A DNA stretch of 64,000 nucleotides. Source: Affinundibacterium amnicola (GTDB lineage Bacteria; Pseudomonadota; Gammaproteobacteria; Burkholderiales; Burkholderiaceae_D). Where the stretch lies: assembly GCF_014284275.1 (NCBI RefSeq), contig NZ_JACOFU010000005.1, positions 350,445-414,444 on the forward strand. The letters run 5' to 3'. The translations under genes and the position numbers were made by a program. Under the pieces are notes generated by a model, which ran no database searches, was not told the origin of the DNA, and was given only the letters and a program-made list of their open reading frames with translations. Shown here piece by piece: positions 7,997 through 17,136 of the stretch; the stretch's first letter is position 1; every line of letters starts with the position of its first letter.

Positions 7997-9145
7997 ATGG
8001 GTAGATTGAAAGCAGTCAATATTTACAGGGCAATGCTCGCTCTGAGTTTGGTTGGTGTTGCGGGAACCAGTCAAGCTGTCGATTTCACGTACTCTGGATT
8101 TGGAAATATTACCGCTGGTAAGGTATTTAGTGCCTCTGGTTTGGAAGTCGGCTTTCCTGATAATAATAAATGGAAGTGTCCTTGTTATATCGCAGATTAT
8201 TCTCACGGCAGCGTGTACGAATCACGTTGGTCACTAAAACCTGAATCGCGATTTGGATTGCAAGGAACCGCGACCTTTACCGACAATCTGTCTTTCACTG
8301 GCCAACTGATGGCGCGTCACGCTGCGGGTGATGCTGAGCTTGGCATAGAGCTGGCTTTCTTGAGTTACAACCTCAGTCCAAAATGGACGGTGCAGGCCGG
8401 ACGCAAACGTTTGCCACTCTTCTTTTATTCAGATTTTCAAGACGTGGCATACGCTTACAATTGGACTCGCGTTCCTCCCGATGTTTATGGCTGGCCGGTG
8501 GTGAATTACAACGGTGTGAATCTGACTTTCCGTGATGATATTGGTGGCTGGGCAGTGAAATCGAGTGCCTATTTTGGAAAAGAAAATGCCAAAGAAGTCG
8601 TGATTGCTAAATTAGGCGACCCGTCGCGCGTCGATGTGCAGTGGGACAATATGTATGGTGTCGATCTTGAATTGAATCGCGATTGGTTCACTGTGCGTGC
8701 ATCGGTAAATAAATCCAAGCAAAGACGACTGCGCATGGGGCCAACGGGTCTGGTACAGTTTTCGCCAGACATCAGTTATGGAAAATATTCACCACAGACT
8801 TACAGTTCTTTATCGATGAATGTCGATAAAGATGATCTGGTCGTCAGAACAGAGTTTTCAAAAATTGACCAGTCTTCGCAACGTGGCAGTTACACGGGCT
8901 ATTTGATGGGTGCAGGATATCGACTTGGAAATTTTTTACCGATGGTAACAATTAGTCGTTTTAACTCGTTTGATGGTGTAGGCAAAGCCATCGAGGTCGA
9001 TAGAAACATCGGAGTGACTTTACGTTATCAATTGTCGGATAGTAGCTTCCTCAAGTTCCAGCTTGATCGTAGTCGTTGGGATTTCTTAAACGGTACCGAC
9101 AATACGCGCAAGTTGGCAACCGTTTCTTATGACTTCACTTTCTAG
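7997..9145 (+). CDS. Outer-membrane porin-like protein
   Basis: 382-aa outer-membrane beta-barrel protein. The signal peptide ends TSQA before VDFTYSGFGNITAGK. Strands such as SRFGLQGTATFTDNLSFTGQLMAR, LAFLSYNLSPKWTVQAGRKR and the final LATVSYDFTF (terminal Phe) are typical of porins, but it is not of the classic porin_4 type found at 3216. A strong ribosome site, GAGGAGG, precedes the ATG by 7 bases. It is followed after 12 bases by the phosphate-binding-like gene, an arrangement seen in many proteobacteria, so the two probably form one operon. The solute is unknown. Confidence 0.8.
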   Translation: MGRLKAVNIYRAMLALSLVGVAGTSQAVDFTYSGFGNITAGKVFSASGLEVGFPDNNKWKCPCYIADYSHGSVYESRWSLKPESRFGLQGTATFTDNLSFTGQLMARHAAGDAELGIELAFLSYNLSPKWTVQAGRKRLPLFFYSDFQDVAYAYNWTRVPPDVYGWPVVNYNGVNLTFRDDIGGWAVKSSAYFGKENAKEVVIAKLGDPSRVDVQWDNMYGVDLELNRDWFTVRASVNKSKQRRLRMGPTGLVQFSPDISYGKYSPQTYSSLSMNVDKDDLVVRTEFSKIDQSSQRGSYTGYLMGAGYRLGNFLPMVTISRFNSFDGVGKAIEVDRNIGVTLRYQLSDSSFLKFQLDRSRWDFLNGTDNTRKLATVSYDFTF

Positions 9146-9157
9146 AGGAGAAATATC

Positions 9158-9583
9158 ATGCATTTTTCCTTTCCTAAATTATTAGGCTATGTCGGTATCG
9201 TGTCTGCGATGAGTTGCAGCGCTATTGCTGTGGCGGATGTGGTGGTTATCGTCAATCCTGCGAATTCGGCTGCGATTGATGAAGAGCAGATTGCGAAAAT
9301 TTTTCTAGGACAAACCAAAACCTTTTCCAATGGAAGTGAAGCTACACCGATTGATCAAAAAGAAGGTGCTGTGCGCGAGGAATTTGGTAATAAGCTACTC
9401 AAGAAAAATCCTGCACAGTTGAAGGCTCAGTGGGCGCGGCAAATTTTTACCGGTGGTGCGAAGCCACCAAAAGAAATGGCAAGCGATGAAGATATTTTGA
9501 AGTTTGTTGCCAGCACGCCAGGGGCGATTGCCTATATTGATGCATCTAAAGTGAATAAGTCTGTGAAAGTGATTAAGCACTAA
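9158..9583 (+). CDS. PstS-like phosphate-binding domain protein
   Basis: 141-aa exported protein with a signal peptide ending AIAVADV. The mature part is a short PBP-like domain: VVVIVNPANSAAIDEEQIAKIFLGQTKTF is the typical opening, and FVASTPGAIAYIDAS the typical end. Family members are annotated as phosphate ABC transporter substrate-binding proteins, yet they are half the length of PstS and lack transporter genes beside them, so a true transport role is doubtful. GGAGAAAT lies ahead of the ATG at 9158. Operon partner of the porin-like gene. Confidence 0.8.
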   Translation: MHFSFPKLLGYVGIVSAMSCSAIAVADVVVIVNPANSAAIDEEQIAKIFLGQTKTFSNGSEATPIDQKEGAVREEFGNKLLKKNPAQLKAQWARQIFTGGAKPPKEMASDEDILKFVASTPGAIAYIDASKVNKSVKVIKH

Positions 9584-9665
9584 ATAAGCACTAAAGAAGC
9601 ATTAAGTCCTATCAGTATGAAATATGAAGTATCTGGGTTCAAGTTTTAGTCAGCTCATGTGTTTG

Positions 9666-9692
9666 CGGCAGCCAGCGTGCTGCCGTTTTTTT
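9666..9692 (+). terminator. Rho-independent terminator
   Basis: CGGCAGC (9666-9672), loop CAGCGT, GCTGCCG (9679-9685) and seven T. It ends the porin/PBP operon just before the convergent LysR gene. Confidence 0.9.
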
Positions 9693-9698
9693 ATCCAT

Positions 9699-10577
9699 TT
9701 ATGCCGAGGTTTCTGCACGCAATAATTCTGCCAATCGCCGTCCGGCGCGACCTAAATTTTGGTCGCGATGATGTACCATTTTTGGAATGAAGCGATAGCG
9801 TGAATCTTCGATAAACTTCACTTCGACTAATTGCTTCTTTTTGAGTTCTGCACGAATTAAAAAGCTTGGCATCCAACCATAGCCTAAGCCCATCATTAGT
9901 GCTTCTTTTTTAGCGAAAAAGCCATCTAAGTAAAATACCCGTTCACTTCCAAAGATGTGTTGGTCATTACTGCTTTGGCTAGAGTCTTGCACCGATAACT
10001 CGGTGTGCTCTTGCAATTGTGCGAGACTGATGTTGCGCATACCTGCCAAGGGATGGGTGATACTGACACAGAGTACGCATTCAATTTCTGACAGATTTTC
10101 CGCATGTAGATGTGGATGAGGGATGTAATCTTTGACGATCATCAAATCAGCTTTATCTGTTTCGAAGCGATGCTGCACGCCTTGTAAAAATTCCACCTTC
10201 ACTTGCACGCGCGTCGGCGCGCCTTCATCGGCTAAATTTTTTAATGCTTTTAAGATCGATTGTAGTGGCAAAATTCCATCGATAATCACCAAGAGCTTGG
10301 CTTCCCATTCTTGATTGAGTTCCTGCGCCAACACTTCCAATTGATTCGCTTGTATCAGCAAGCGACGTCCTTCCGATAAGATCACTTCGCCAGCAGAAGT
10401 CAGTTTGACGCGATAGCCATCGCGATCAAGCAGTGTCAAACCTAATTGCTGTTCAAGTTGTTTGATCTGATAGCTGATCGCCGACTGTGCTCTATGCAAG
10501 CGTAGTGCGGCTTTCGCGACACTCCCTTCGCGCACCACAGTATCGAGTGCAAGTAAAAAATTCAGATCCAGACTCAT
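9699..10577 (-). CDS. LysR family transcriptional regulator
   Basis: 292-aa LysR-type regulator. Residues 1-60 form the winged helix-turn-helix (LNFLLALDTVVREGSVAKAA then AQSAISYQIKQLEQQLG); residues about 90-290 form the inducer-binding domain. It is transcribed divergently from hppD with 149 bases between, the usual layout when a LysR protein controls its neighbour, so it may regulate tyrosine breakdown genes. A perfect 8-base dyad lies in the gap next to hppD. The effector is unknown. Confidence 0.9.
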   Translation of the reverse strand: MSLDLNFLLALDTVVREGSVAKAALRLHRAQSAISYQIKQLEQQLGLTLLDRDGYRVKLTSAGEVILSEGRRLLIQANQLEVLAQELNQEWEAKLLVIIDGILPLQSILKALKNLADEGAPTRVQVKVEFLQGVQHRFETDKADLMIVKDYIPHPHLHAENLSEIECVLCVSITHPLAGMRNISLAQLQEHTELSVQDSSQSSNDQHIFGSERVFYLDGFFAKKEALMMGLGYGWMPSFLIRAELKKKQLVEVKFIEDSRYRFIPKMVHHRDQNLGRAGRRLAELLRAETSA

Positions 10578-10681
10578 AAGTGCACAGCATATCGACTAAA
10601 CATGATCGATTTATTTGATGGAGATATGCAAAATATTACGCTTTTTTTGTTTGAGTGTGTTGATTACAGTGACTAGAAAAT

Positions 10682-10702
10682 TCACCAACGCGGTGTTGGT
10701 GA
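10682..10702. promoter_or_regulatory. Dyad TCACCAAC-N5-GTTGGTGA upstream of hppD
   Basis: A perfect 8-base inverted repeat with a 5-base spacer, ending 24 bases before the hppD start codon. It could be an operator for the divergent LysR protein or a hairpin in the hppD leader RNA. The half-site spacing is shorter than most LysR T-N11-A sites, so another regulator is possible. Confidence 0.45.
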
Positions 10703-10726
10703 TGAAAATTTTAACGGAGACCGATC

Positions 10727-11761
10727 ATGACACAAGCAAATCCACTTCAGCTACGCGGTATAGCATTCACTGAATTTTGTGGGCCATCTGCTGAGTATTT
10801 GGAAAAACTATTTTGGGCGTTCGGCTTTTCAAAATTACGTCAGCACGCGTCCAAAGCGATCAGTTACTTTCGCCAAAATGATATTCATTTCTTGATTAAC
10901 AGTGAGCGCCAAGGTAATTCAGCCGAATTTGCGAAGAAACACGGCCCATCAATTTGTTCTATGGGATGGCGGGTTGATAATGCGCAGTTTGCTTTGCAAG
11001 AAGCGGTCAAGCGTGGCGCGCGCGTAGCTGCTGATACTGATACAGACCACGCTTACCCAGCGGTGTATGGGATTGGTGATAGTTTGATTTATTTCATCGA
11101 ACCAGCTGTCAGTGGCTTGTCGATTTACGAACGCGATTTTGTTGCGTTGGCATCGCCACTAGTGCAAGCAGACAAAGGGTTTTTATGCGTCGATCATCTG
11201 ACCAATAACGTACCGTTTGGTGAACAAGAAAAATGGGCCAATTTCTATAAAAATATTTTTGGCTTTACCGAAGTCCGTTACTTTGATATTCAGGGAGCTA
11301 AAACAGGCTTAACTAGTTATGCGCTGCGTTCGCCAGATGGCAGTTTCTGTATTCCTATCAATCAACCGAAGAATGAACAAGATCAAATCGCTGAATATCT
11401 GCGTGACTACAACGGTCCAGGCGTTCAACATTTAGCCTTCTTGACGAAAGATATTCTGCAATCTCTCGATCAATTGCAAGGCAGTGAGATTGAGACTTTG
11501 GATATTGATGATGAATACTATCAAGATGTATTCCAGCGTGTGCCCAATGTGCGTCAAGATCACACGCGAATTGCGCAGCATCAGGTCTTGGTAGATGGTG
11601 ATGATGACGGCTATCTATTGCAAATATTCACAAAAAACATCATCGGTCCTATCTTTATCGAGATCATCCAACGCGAAAATAATCTGAGTTTTGGCGAAGG
11701 TAATTTCGGTGCCTTATTCCGTTCGATTGAGAAAGACCAAGAACGCCGTGGCGTTATTTAA
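10727..11761 (+). CDS. hppD: 4-hydroxyphenylpyruvate dioxygenase
   Basis: Fe(II) enzyme converting 4-hydroxyphenylpyruvate to homogentisate in tyrosine catabolism, in the cytosol. Two vicinal-oxygen-chelate halves are visible. The iron ligands are in the C-terminal half: His157 in VDHLTNN, His235 in GPGVQHLAF and Glu312 in PIFIEIIQR. The closing GNFGALFRSIEKDQ matches the family's C-terminal gate helix. Length (344 aa) is normal for short bacterial HppD. The ATG at 10727 follows AACGGAGACC. A second VOC gene follows after 5 bases, so they are co-transcribed. No hmgA or fahA is seen nearby. Confidence 0.93.
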   Translation: MTQANPLQLRGIAFTEFCGPSAEYLEKLFWAFGFSKLRQHASKAISYFRQNDIHFLINSERQGNSAEFAKKHGPSICSMGWRVDNAQFALQEAVKRGARVAADTDTDHAYPAVYGIGDSLIYFIEPAVSGLSIYERDFVALASPLVQADKGFLCVDHLTNNVPFGEQEKWANFYKNIFGFTEVRYFDIQGAKTGLTSYALRSPDGSFCIPINQPKNEQDQIAEYLRDYNGPGVQHLAFLTKDILQSLDQLQGSEIETLDIDDEYYQDVFQRVPNVRQDHTRIAQHQVLVDGDDDGYLLQIFTKNIIGPIFIEIIQRENNLSFGEGNFGALFRSIEKDQERRGVI

Positions 11762-11766
11762 GGAGC

Positions 11767-12321
11767 ATGATCATGACATTTGCATCGGCATTGCAGGGCG
11801 TACATCACGTCGCATATCGTTGTCGCGATACCAAGGAAACCGTGGAGTTTTATCAGAACGCTTTAGGTATGAATTTTATGTTGGCAATTTCTGAAGATCG
11901 CGTTCCATCGACCAAAGAAGAAGATCCTTACATGCATGTATTTTTGGATGCTGGCAATGGCAATGTGCTGGCATTTTTTGAGATACCGAATTCCCCGCCT
12001 ATGGGGCGTGATTTAAATACGCCGGCCTGGGTGCAACATCTGGCGTTTAAAGTCGAGAATATGGATAGTTTGATTAAGGCAAAGGCACATTTAGAAAGTT
12101 TGGGATTAGATGTAGTAGGACCAACTAATCATGAATTGTTTCAATCAATTTATTTTAATGATCCGAATGGGCATCGCATCGAACTAGCAGCGAATACATC
12201 AACTCCGGAGATGTTGCAGCGCTTGAACCAATTGGCACCACAGATGTTGGCGGACTGGACAGCAAGTAAGCGCACCGTTCATCATGCGGCATGGTTGCAT
12301 GAAAAAGAATTTTCGCAATAA
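11767..12321 (+). CDS. VOC (glyoxalase/dioxygenase superfamily) protein
   Basis: 184-aa vicinal-oxygen-chelate protein with one full VOC module: GVHHVAYRCRDTKETVEFYQN at the start, WVQHLAFKVENMD in the middle and IYFNDPNGHRIELAA at the end. The His, His and Glu positions expected to hold a divalent metal are kept. The last 40 residues form a helical tail (ADWTASKRTVHHAAWLHEKE) of unknown role. Placement 5 bases behind hppD suggests a part in aromatic amino-acid breakdown. The exact reaction cannot be named. Confidence 0.85.
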   Translation: MIMTFASALQGVHHVAYRCRDTKETVEFYQNALGMNFMLAISEDRVPSTKEEDPYMHVFLDAGNGNVLAFFEIPNSPPMGRDLNTPAWVQHLAFKVENMDSLIKAKAHLESLGLDVVGPTNHELFQSIYFNDPNGHRIELAANTSTPEMLQRLNQLAPQMLADWTASKRTVHHAAWLHEKEFSQ

Positions 12322-12349
12322 CTGCAATCGCAGGTTTTTTGAATGATAG

Positions 12350-12387
12350 AAAAAGCAAAACTGGCAACTTTCAGTTTTGCTTTTTTT
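12350..12387 (+). terminator. Rho-independent terminator of the hppD operon
   Basis: AAAAAGCAAAACTG (12350-12363), loop of 8, CAGTTTTGCTTTTT (12372-12385) and more T. A smaller hairpin (CTGC AATC GCAG then six T) lies upstream at 12322-12339 and may act in tandem. Confidence 0.9.
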
Positions 12388-12616
12388 CATTTTCTCCAAT
12401 AGCCTTGATCTATTTAGCGCTTACTTAGAATGAGAAAAACAAAGCGCGACCAGCACTTTGTTGTTTTGTATTCTTAGATATCTAATTTCCTTCAGAATAT
12501 GAAAGAAATTCCTGCATAATTGCTCTCGTAAAAACGAACTTCATAGAAACTCTATGAATCATTATTGATCTTTCTAAATCAATAACGCCGACTTTGTGAG
12601 AGAGCACTTCACTGCG

Positions 12617-15022
12617 ATGCCGACAAATCCGCCTATTCATACTGAAACGGAACAAGAAATTGCCTTACTGCGTGAACGCAATTCTTCGCTCAATATTTTG
12701 AGTGAGTTTGCGATTGCCTTGTTGCGTCTACGTACTCGCGAAGAGGTGCTTTGGTACACCGCCAACGAAGTAGTTGGTCAGATGGGTTTTGAAGATTGTG
12801 TGATTTATTTGTGGGATAGTCATCAGCAATTACTAGTTCAGCAATCGGCATTTGGACATAAGATGGCTGAGCCAGGTGTGGTGAGTAATGCGCTTGAATT
12901 ACGTTTGGGAGAAGGCATTGTTGGGCGCGCCGCTTTGCGTAGAGAAGTGATCGTCGTCAATAATTTGAGTGCGGATGCAGGATACGTCGTTGACATGCAA
13001 GAATCTGGTTCTGAGTTGGCGATTCCTATCATTTATTCTGACCAACTGATCGGTGTGATTGATAGTGAAAATTTAGAGCGAGATTTTTATACAGCCGAGC
13101 GGATTAAAATTCTTACCGCAGTCACTTCCATGGTCGCAGCAAAACTAGCGCAAACCAATCTGATTGATCAATTAGAGTCATCTATTAGTGAATTGGAATA
13201 TGCGAAGAAGTTGCAAAGTGTCTTATTCAATATCGCAGCGCTGACCTATGAAGATGAGAATTTCTTTACGGTCTATGAACGAATCCATCATCTGATCGCA
13301 GAATTACTTTACGCAAAATCTTTTTTCGTTGCTGTGTATAACGAAGAAACCCGGCGCATCGAATTCCCGTATTTTGTCGATGAAAGGCATCCTGATCTTC
13401 CAGCCGATATTGGTCCGATTGACACTGAAATGCGCGGTATGTCCGCTTGGGTGATTTTCAATAACACCTCACTTTTACTCAATCGTGAAGAGATCGCCGA
13501 ACGCATACAGCGCGGTGATTTTGAATTATTAGGAACGATTGCGGAATCGTGGTTAGGGGTGCCAATTCATGCTGGTGATGATCTGAAAGGTGCTTTGGTG
13601 GTACAGACGTATTCGCCTTTGGTGCAGTATCTGGAAAAAGATAGGGAACTACTGAGTTTCGTCTCGCGTCATGTGTCGAATTTATTGAAGCGCAAAGTCA
13701 CCGAGAAGAAGTTGCAGCATTTGGCGCTGCATGACGCTTTGACTGGTTTAGCGAACCGTACTTTGTTTCTTGACCGAGTTTCGCATGCCTTGAAAAAACA
13801 AGACCGGCAGGGGCAGAGACTATGCGCGGTCTTGTATATGGATGTTGATTTATTTAAGACGATTAATGATCGTTACGGTCATGCGGTTGGCGATGCACTC
13901 TTAACAAAGTTTGCCCATTTACTGACGCAACAAACCCGTCAGTTAGACACGGTGGCGCGACTCGGTGGCGATGAATTTGCCCTGTTCCTAGAAGATATTG
14001 ATACGCAAGAGACGGCCGTTCAATTAGCCGAGCGGATTATTCAGGCATTGCAGCAACCGATAGCGGCGAATGAGGCTTTGATCATTTGTTCTACCAGTAT
14101 TGGGATCGCATTTGCACATGATACTTCGCTCTCTGCCAGCGAAATTATCCGACGTGCCGATGCGGCCATGTATCAGGCCAAAGCCGCAGGTCGCGGACAT
14201 TTCCAATTGTATGACCCTTTGCTCGATCGTGCGAACGTGCGTGATTTGGTGCTGGGTGAAGAGATTCATACCGCATTGAACGAGCAACAGTTTGTTCTGC
14301 ATTATCAACCGGTGATGAATGTCGCGACCGGTCTGGCGGTCGGTTTTGAGGCCTTATTGCGATGGTTGCATCCCTTGAAATCTTGGATTCCACCGAACGA
14401 ATTTATTGACTACGCCGAGAAACATCGTTTGATCGAAAAGATCGACCGCTATGTGTTGCGCCAGGCTTTGCAACAGATGAATACTTGGCGTGAGCAAACC
14501 GGCGTTTCACCGAAGGTCAGCGTGAATATTTCTGGCCGCCATTTTGCCAGTCCAGATTTCATTAACACGGTGTTGGCCTTGCTCCATGAATTCAAAATTG
14601 AACCCAATACTTTGGGCATAGAAATTACAGAACGCGCGGTGATTGAGAAGTTTGCGATTGCACAAAATAATATCCAGGTTCTGCAAAAGAATCATGTGCG
14701 AGTCTTACTAGATGATTTTGGAACCGGCTATTCCTCGCTTAATTATTTGCATCAACTCACCTTAGATGTGATCAAAATTGATCGTACTTTTGTGAAGGGG
14801 AGTCGCGGTAGTAAGCAAGATAATCCCATCATTAATAGTATCGTGGCTCTTGCCTCAGCGATGAATTTAACTGTGGTTGCTGAAGGTGTAGAAACCCAAG
14901 ACGAACTGATGGTGCTCAGAGATGCTGGCTGCGATTTATGCCAGGGATTCTATTTTTCTAAAGCCCTGCCTGCTGATCAGGCGATCGCCTATTTCTTAGC
15001 ACATCAACATCTGGCGGATTAA
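12617..15022 (+). CDS. GAF-GGDEF-EAL cyclic-di-GMP protein
   Basis: Cytosolic signalling protein of 801 aa with no membrane segment. A short coiled start (residues 10-35) is followed by two GAF-like sensor domains (about 40-180 and 200-360), a GGDEF diguanylate cyclase domain with intact RLGGDEFALF near residue 450, and an EAL phosphodiesterase domain with FEALLRW near 575 and DDFGTGYSSLNYL further on. Both catalytic motifs look intact, so the protein may make or break c-di-GMP depending on the GAF ligand. The ATG at 12617 is chosen; GTG at 12596 is also in frame and neither has a strong ribosome site. The gene stands alone. Confidence 0.9.
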   Translation: MPTNPPIHTETEQEIALLRERNSSLNILSEFAIALLRLRTREEVLWYTANEVVGQMGFEDCVIYLWDSHQQLLVQQSAFGHKMAEPGVVSNALELRLGEGIVGRAALRREVIVVNNLSADAGYVVDMQESGSELAIPIIYSDQLIGVIDSENLERDFYTAERIKILTAVTSMVAAKLAQTNLIDQLESSISELEYAKKLQSVLFNIAALTYEDENFFTVYERIHHLIAELLYAKSFFVAVYNEETRRIEFPYFVDERHPDLPADIGPIDTEMRGMSAWVIFNNTSLLLNREEIAERIQRGDFELLGTIAESWLGVPIHAGDDLKGALVVQTYSPLVQYLEKDRELLSFVSRHVSNLLKRKVTEKKLQHLALHDALTGLANRTLFLDRVSHALKKQDRQGQRLCAVLYMDVDLFKTINDRYGHAVGDALLTKFAHLLTQQTRQLDTVARLGGDEFALFLEDIDTQETAVQLAERIIQALQQPIAANEALIICSTSIGIAFAHDTSLSASEIIRRADAAMYQAKAAGRGHFQLYDPLLDRANVRDLVLGEEIHTALNEQQFVLHYQPVMNVATGLAVGFEALLRWLHPLKSWIPPNEFIDYAEKHRLIEKIDRYVLRQALQQMNTWREQTGVSPKVSVNISGRHFASPDFINTVLALLHEFKIEPNTLGIEITERAVIEKFAIAQNNIQVLQKNHVRVLLDDFGTGYSSLNYLHQLTLDVIKIDRTFVKGSRGSKQDNPIINSIVALASAMNLTVVAEGVETQDELMVLRDAGCDLCQGFYFSKALPADQAIAYFLAHQHLAD

Positions 15023-15041
15023 GCATTCTCCCCAATTGAAC

Positions 15042-15824
15042 TTATGTTTGATGATCTATCACCACCGAAGTCATGCTAATAGAACCCATCACTAATTCTT
15101 TATTGATGATGGAAATCTGATCACCTTCGCGTTTTGCACCTAAGACATACAGCAGCGGTAAGTAGTGTTCAATGGTCGGCACAGATAATTGTGCATCTTG
15201 ACCGAATTGCGCGTAGTTCGTCACCTCTGCGAAGTCTTCGCGCAAGATCGCATCATGAATATGTGTATCGAAGCGTTGTGCCCAATCGAAGCCTTGGTTG
15301 TGCAACTCTAGGCGACGCAAATTGTGTACGATATTGCCGCTGGCAAGGATCATGACGCCCTCATCGCGGAGGCTGGCTAATTGTTTGCCTAAGTGAAAAT
15401 GGAATTCTGTATTTGCATGCAAGTTCAAACTGAGCTGAACAATCGGGATATCAGCCTCAGGATACATCTTGATTAAAACCGACCAAGTGCCGTGGTCTAA
15501 ACCCCATGTGTAATCTTGATGCACGTGCAGCGGCCCTAATAATTGCACGATGCGCTGTGCGAGTTCTGGACTGCCGGGTGCAGGATAATTGGTGGCGAAT
15601 AAGGCGGGAGGGAAACCGCCAAAATCGTGAATCGTGCGGGGCTCTGACATGGCTGTGACTGCCACATTCGCCGTCATCCAGTGCGCGGATATTGCCAAGA
15701 TTGCTTTTGGTTTGGGAAATTTTCTGCCTAGTTCCTCCCATGCTGCAGTGAATTGATTCTCTTCAATTGCATTCATCGGACTGCCGTGGCCGAGGAAAAT
15801 GGCTGGTTGAATTGACGTATGCAT
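15042..15824 (-). CDS. ygiD: LigB-type extradiol dioxygenase (YgiD-like)
   Basis: 260-aa class III extradiol dioxygenase of the 4,5-DOPA dioxygenase group, which opens catechol rings using one metal. Family signatures are FLGHGSPMNAI (His13), AISAHWMT (His48), the GLDHGTWSVL segment and SGNIVHNLRR. These supply the metal and active-site histidines. GGAG lies 7 bases before the ATG at 15824. It follows the aspartate/glutamate racemase gene by 20 bases, so both belong to one transcript. Physiological substrate is unknown. Confidence 0.88.
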   Translation of the reverse strand: MHTSIQPAIFLGHGSPMNAIEENQFTAAWEELGRKFPKPKAILAISAHWMTANVAVTAMSEPRTIHDFGGFPPALFATNYPAPGSPELAQRIVQLLGPLHVHQDYTWGLDHGTWSVLIKMYPEADIPIVQLSLNLHANTEFHFHLGKQLASLRDEGVMILASGNIVHNLRRLELHNQGFDWAQRFDTHIHDAILREDFAEVTNYAQFGQDAQLSVPTIEHYLPLLYVLGAKREGDQISIINKELVMGSISMTSVVIDHQT

Positions 15825-15844
15825 GGGTACTCCTGACGAAATAG

Positions 15845-16543
15845 TTAGTGATTACTTAAAGCCCAGTTTGCTGCAGCACGCGCGTGCAAACTGGTGGTAT
15901 CGAACAGCGGCACGGATAAATCACCATTGCGCACCAATAGCGAAATTTCGGTACATCCAAGAATGATACCCTCTACTCCTTGTTCGATCAGCTTTAACAT
16001 GATGCGAAGATATTCTTGACGCGAATCTTCGCGGATGATGCCAAGACATAGCTCGTCGTAGATAATGCGATGGATGATCTCACGATCTTCATCTGAAGGC
16101 ACGATGACTTGTAATCCATGCTGTTGACGCAGACGGTCTTTGTAAAACGCTTGCTCCATGGTGAAACGGGTACCGAGCAAACCGATTGTCTGTAGGCCTT
16201 GGCTCTTGATGTCAACCGCAGTGGGATCGGCGATGTGGAGTAAAGGGATTTTCACCGCAGCTTCGATTGTGGCGGCGACTTTATGCATGGTGTTTGTACA
16301 CAAAATCACCGTGTCCGCGCCTGCAAGTTCCAGTGACATGGCCGCTTGCGCGAGGATTTTTCCTGCAGCATCCCAATCCGCTTGTCTTTGCAATAGTTCG
16401 ATTTCATGAAAATCAACGCTAAAGAGAATCAGCTTTGCTGAATGCAAACCACCTAGCGACTGTTTTACAGTTTCATTGATTTGACGATAATAAGGGATGG
16501 TTGATTCCCAACTCATGCCGCCGATTAAACCCAGTGTTTTCAT
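15845..16543 (-). CDS. Aspartate/glutamate racemase family protein
   Basis: 232-aa PLP-independent racemase-family protein. The opening MKTLGLIGGMSWESTIPYY is diagnostic. The two catalytic cysteines are kept: Cys82 in LCTNTMHK and Cys197 in ILGCTEISLL. That predicts an amino-acid racemase with two-base chemistry, similar to YgeA; preferred substrate is not readable. AGGACAGG precedes the ATG at 16543. First gene of a two-gene unit with the extradiol dioxygenase. Confidence 0.88.
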   Translation of the reverse strand: MKTLGLIGGMSWESTIPYYRQINETVKQSLGGLHSAKLILFSVDFHEIELLQRQADWDAAGKILAQAAMSLELAGADTVILCTNTMHKVAATIEAAVKIPLLHIADPTAVDIKSQGLQTIGLLGTRFTMEQAFYKDRLRQQHGLQVIVPSDEDREIIHRIIYDELCLGIIREDSRQEYLRIMLKLIEQGVEGIILGCTEISLLVRNGDLSVPLFDTTSLHARAAANWALSNH

Positions 16544-16611
16544 TTCCTGTCCTTATGATTCTGAAGTTGCAGATAAACTAGATGTTGCCTGTCTTGAACC
16601 TGCACAGAAAT

Positions 16612-17136
16612 TTATTTCAGCGTTAAGCGTTTCTTTATTGTTGTTGTGATCGAATCAGCGTTTGCTCCGGCTGGTTTTTCCGGCAAGATATGCAACTCAA
16701 CTTGTTTCTCATTCTTACCCCAGACGACCTGCATCAACTTACCTTTAGTGAGTTTATTGTGGCTGGTGACTTGTGCCTTGTGGCGATTAAAACTGGCGAT
16801 TGTCGTGGAACCGTTGACCTGATAAATCGCATATTTCCCCGATGGTGAAATACTAAATTCCGTGCATTGGCAAAGATAACGTTTTTCAAAGTATAGAAAT
16901 TTAAAACTCTGATTACTATGCCAGCGACCCGATACATTGATTTGTTTCGATTCTTGAAATCGATAGCCATGTCCTAGCTCTTTGGTCGTTTGTGTTAGTA
17001 CTTGCGCATGGGCTGGCCCGAAGGTGATGCATAGCAGAAACAACATAGTCAGCAGAAGTGATGTCAACAATTTGCCTGCTTTTATCTGAGTGAATCCATA
17101 CATGTTGCGCCATGATTGCAAAAATTCTGAATTCAT
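16612..17136 (-). CDS. Exported hypothetical protein
   Basis: 174-aa protein not recognised. A hydrophobic stretch (LLTSLLLTMLFLLCITFGPAHAQ) at residues 25-45 reads as a signal peptide with a long N-region, cleaved after AHA. The mature part has strand-like segments typical of a beta-rich periplasmic protein, including FKFLYFEKRYLCQCTEFSIS with two close cysteines and SPSGKYAIYQV. Its ATG overlaps the stop of the acetyltransferase gene (ATGA), so the two are translationally coupled. Confidence 0.7.
   Translation of the reverse strand: MNSEFLQSWRNMYGFTQIKAGKLLTSLLLTMLFLLCITFGPAHAQVLTQTTKELGHGYRFQESKQINVSGRWHSNQSFKFLYFEKRYLCQCTEFSISPSGKYAIYQVNGSTTIASFNRHKAQVTSHNKLTKGKLMQVVWGKNEKQVELHILPEKPAGANADSITTTIKKRLTLK

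Noticed and set aside
9158..9583. True PstS phosphate transport protein
   Set aside because: Only half the length of PstS and no pstCAB genes nearby.
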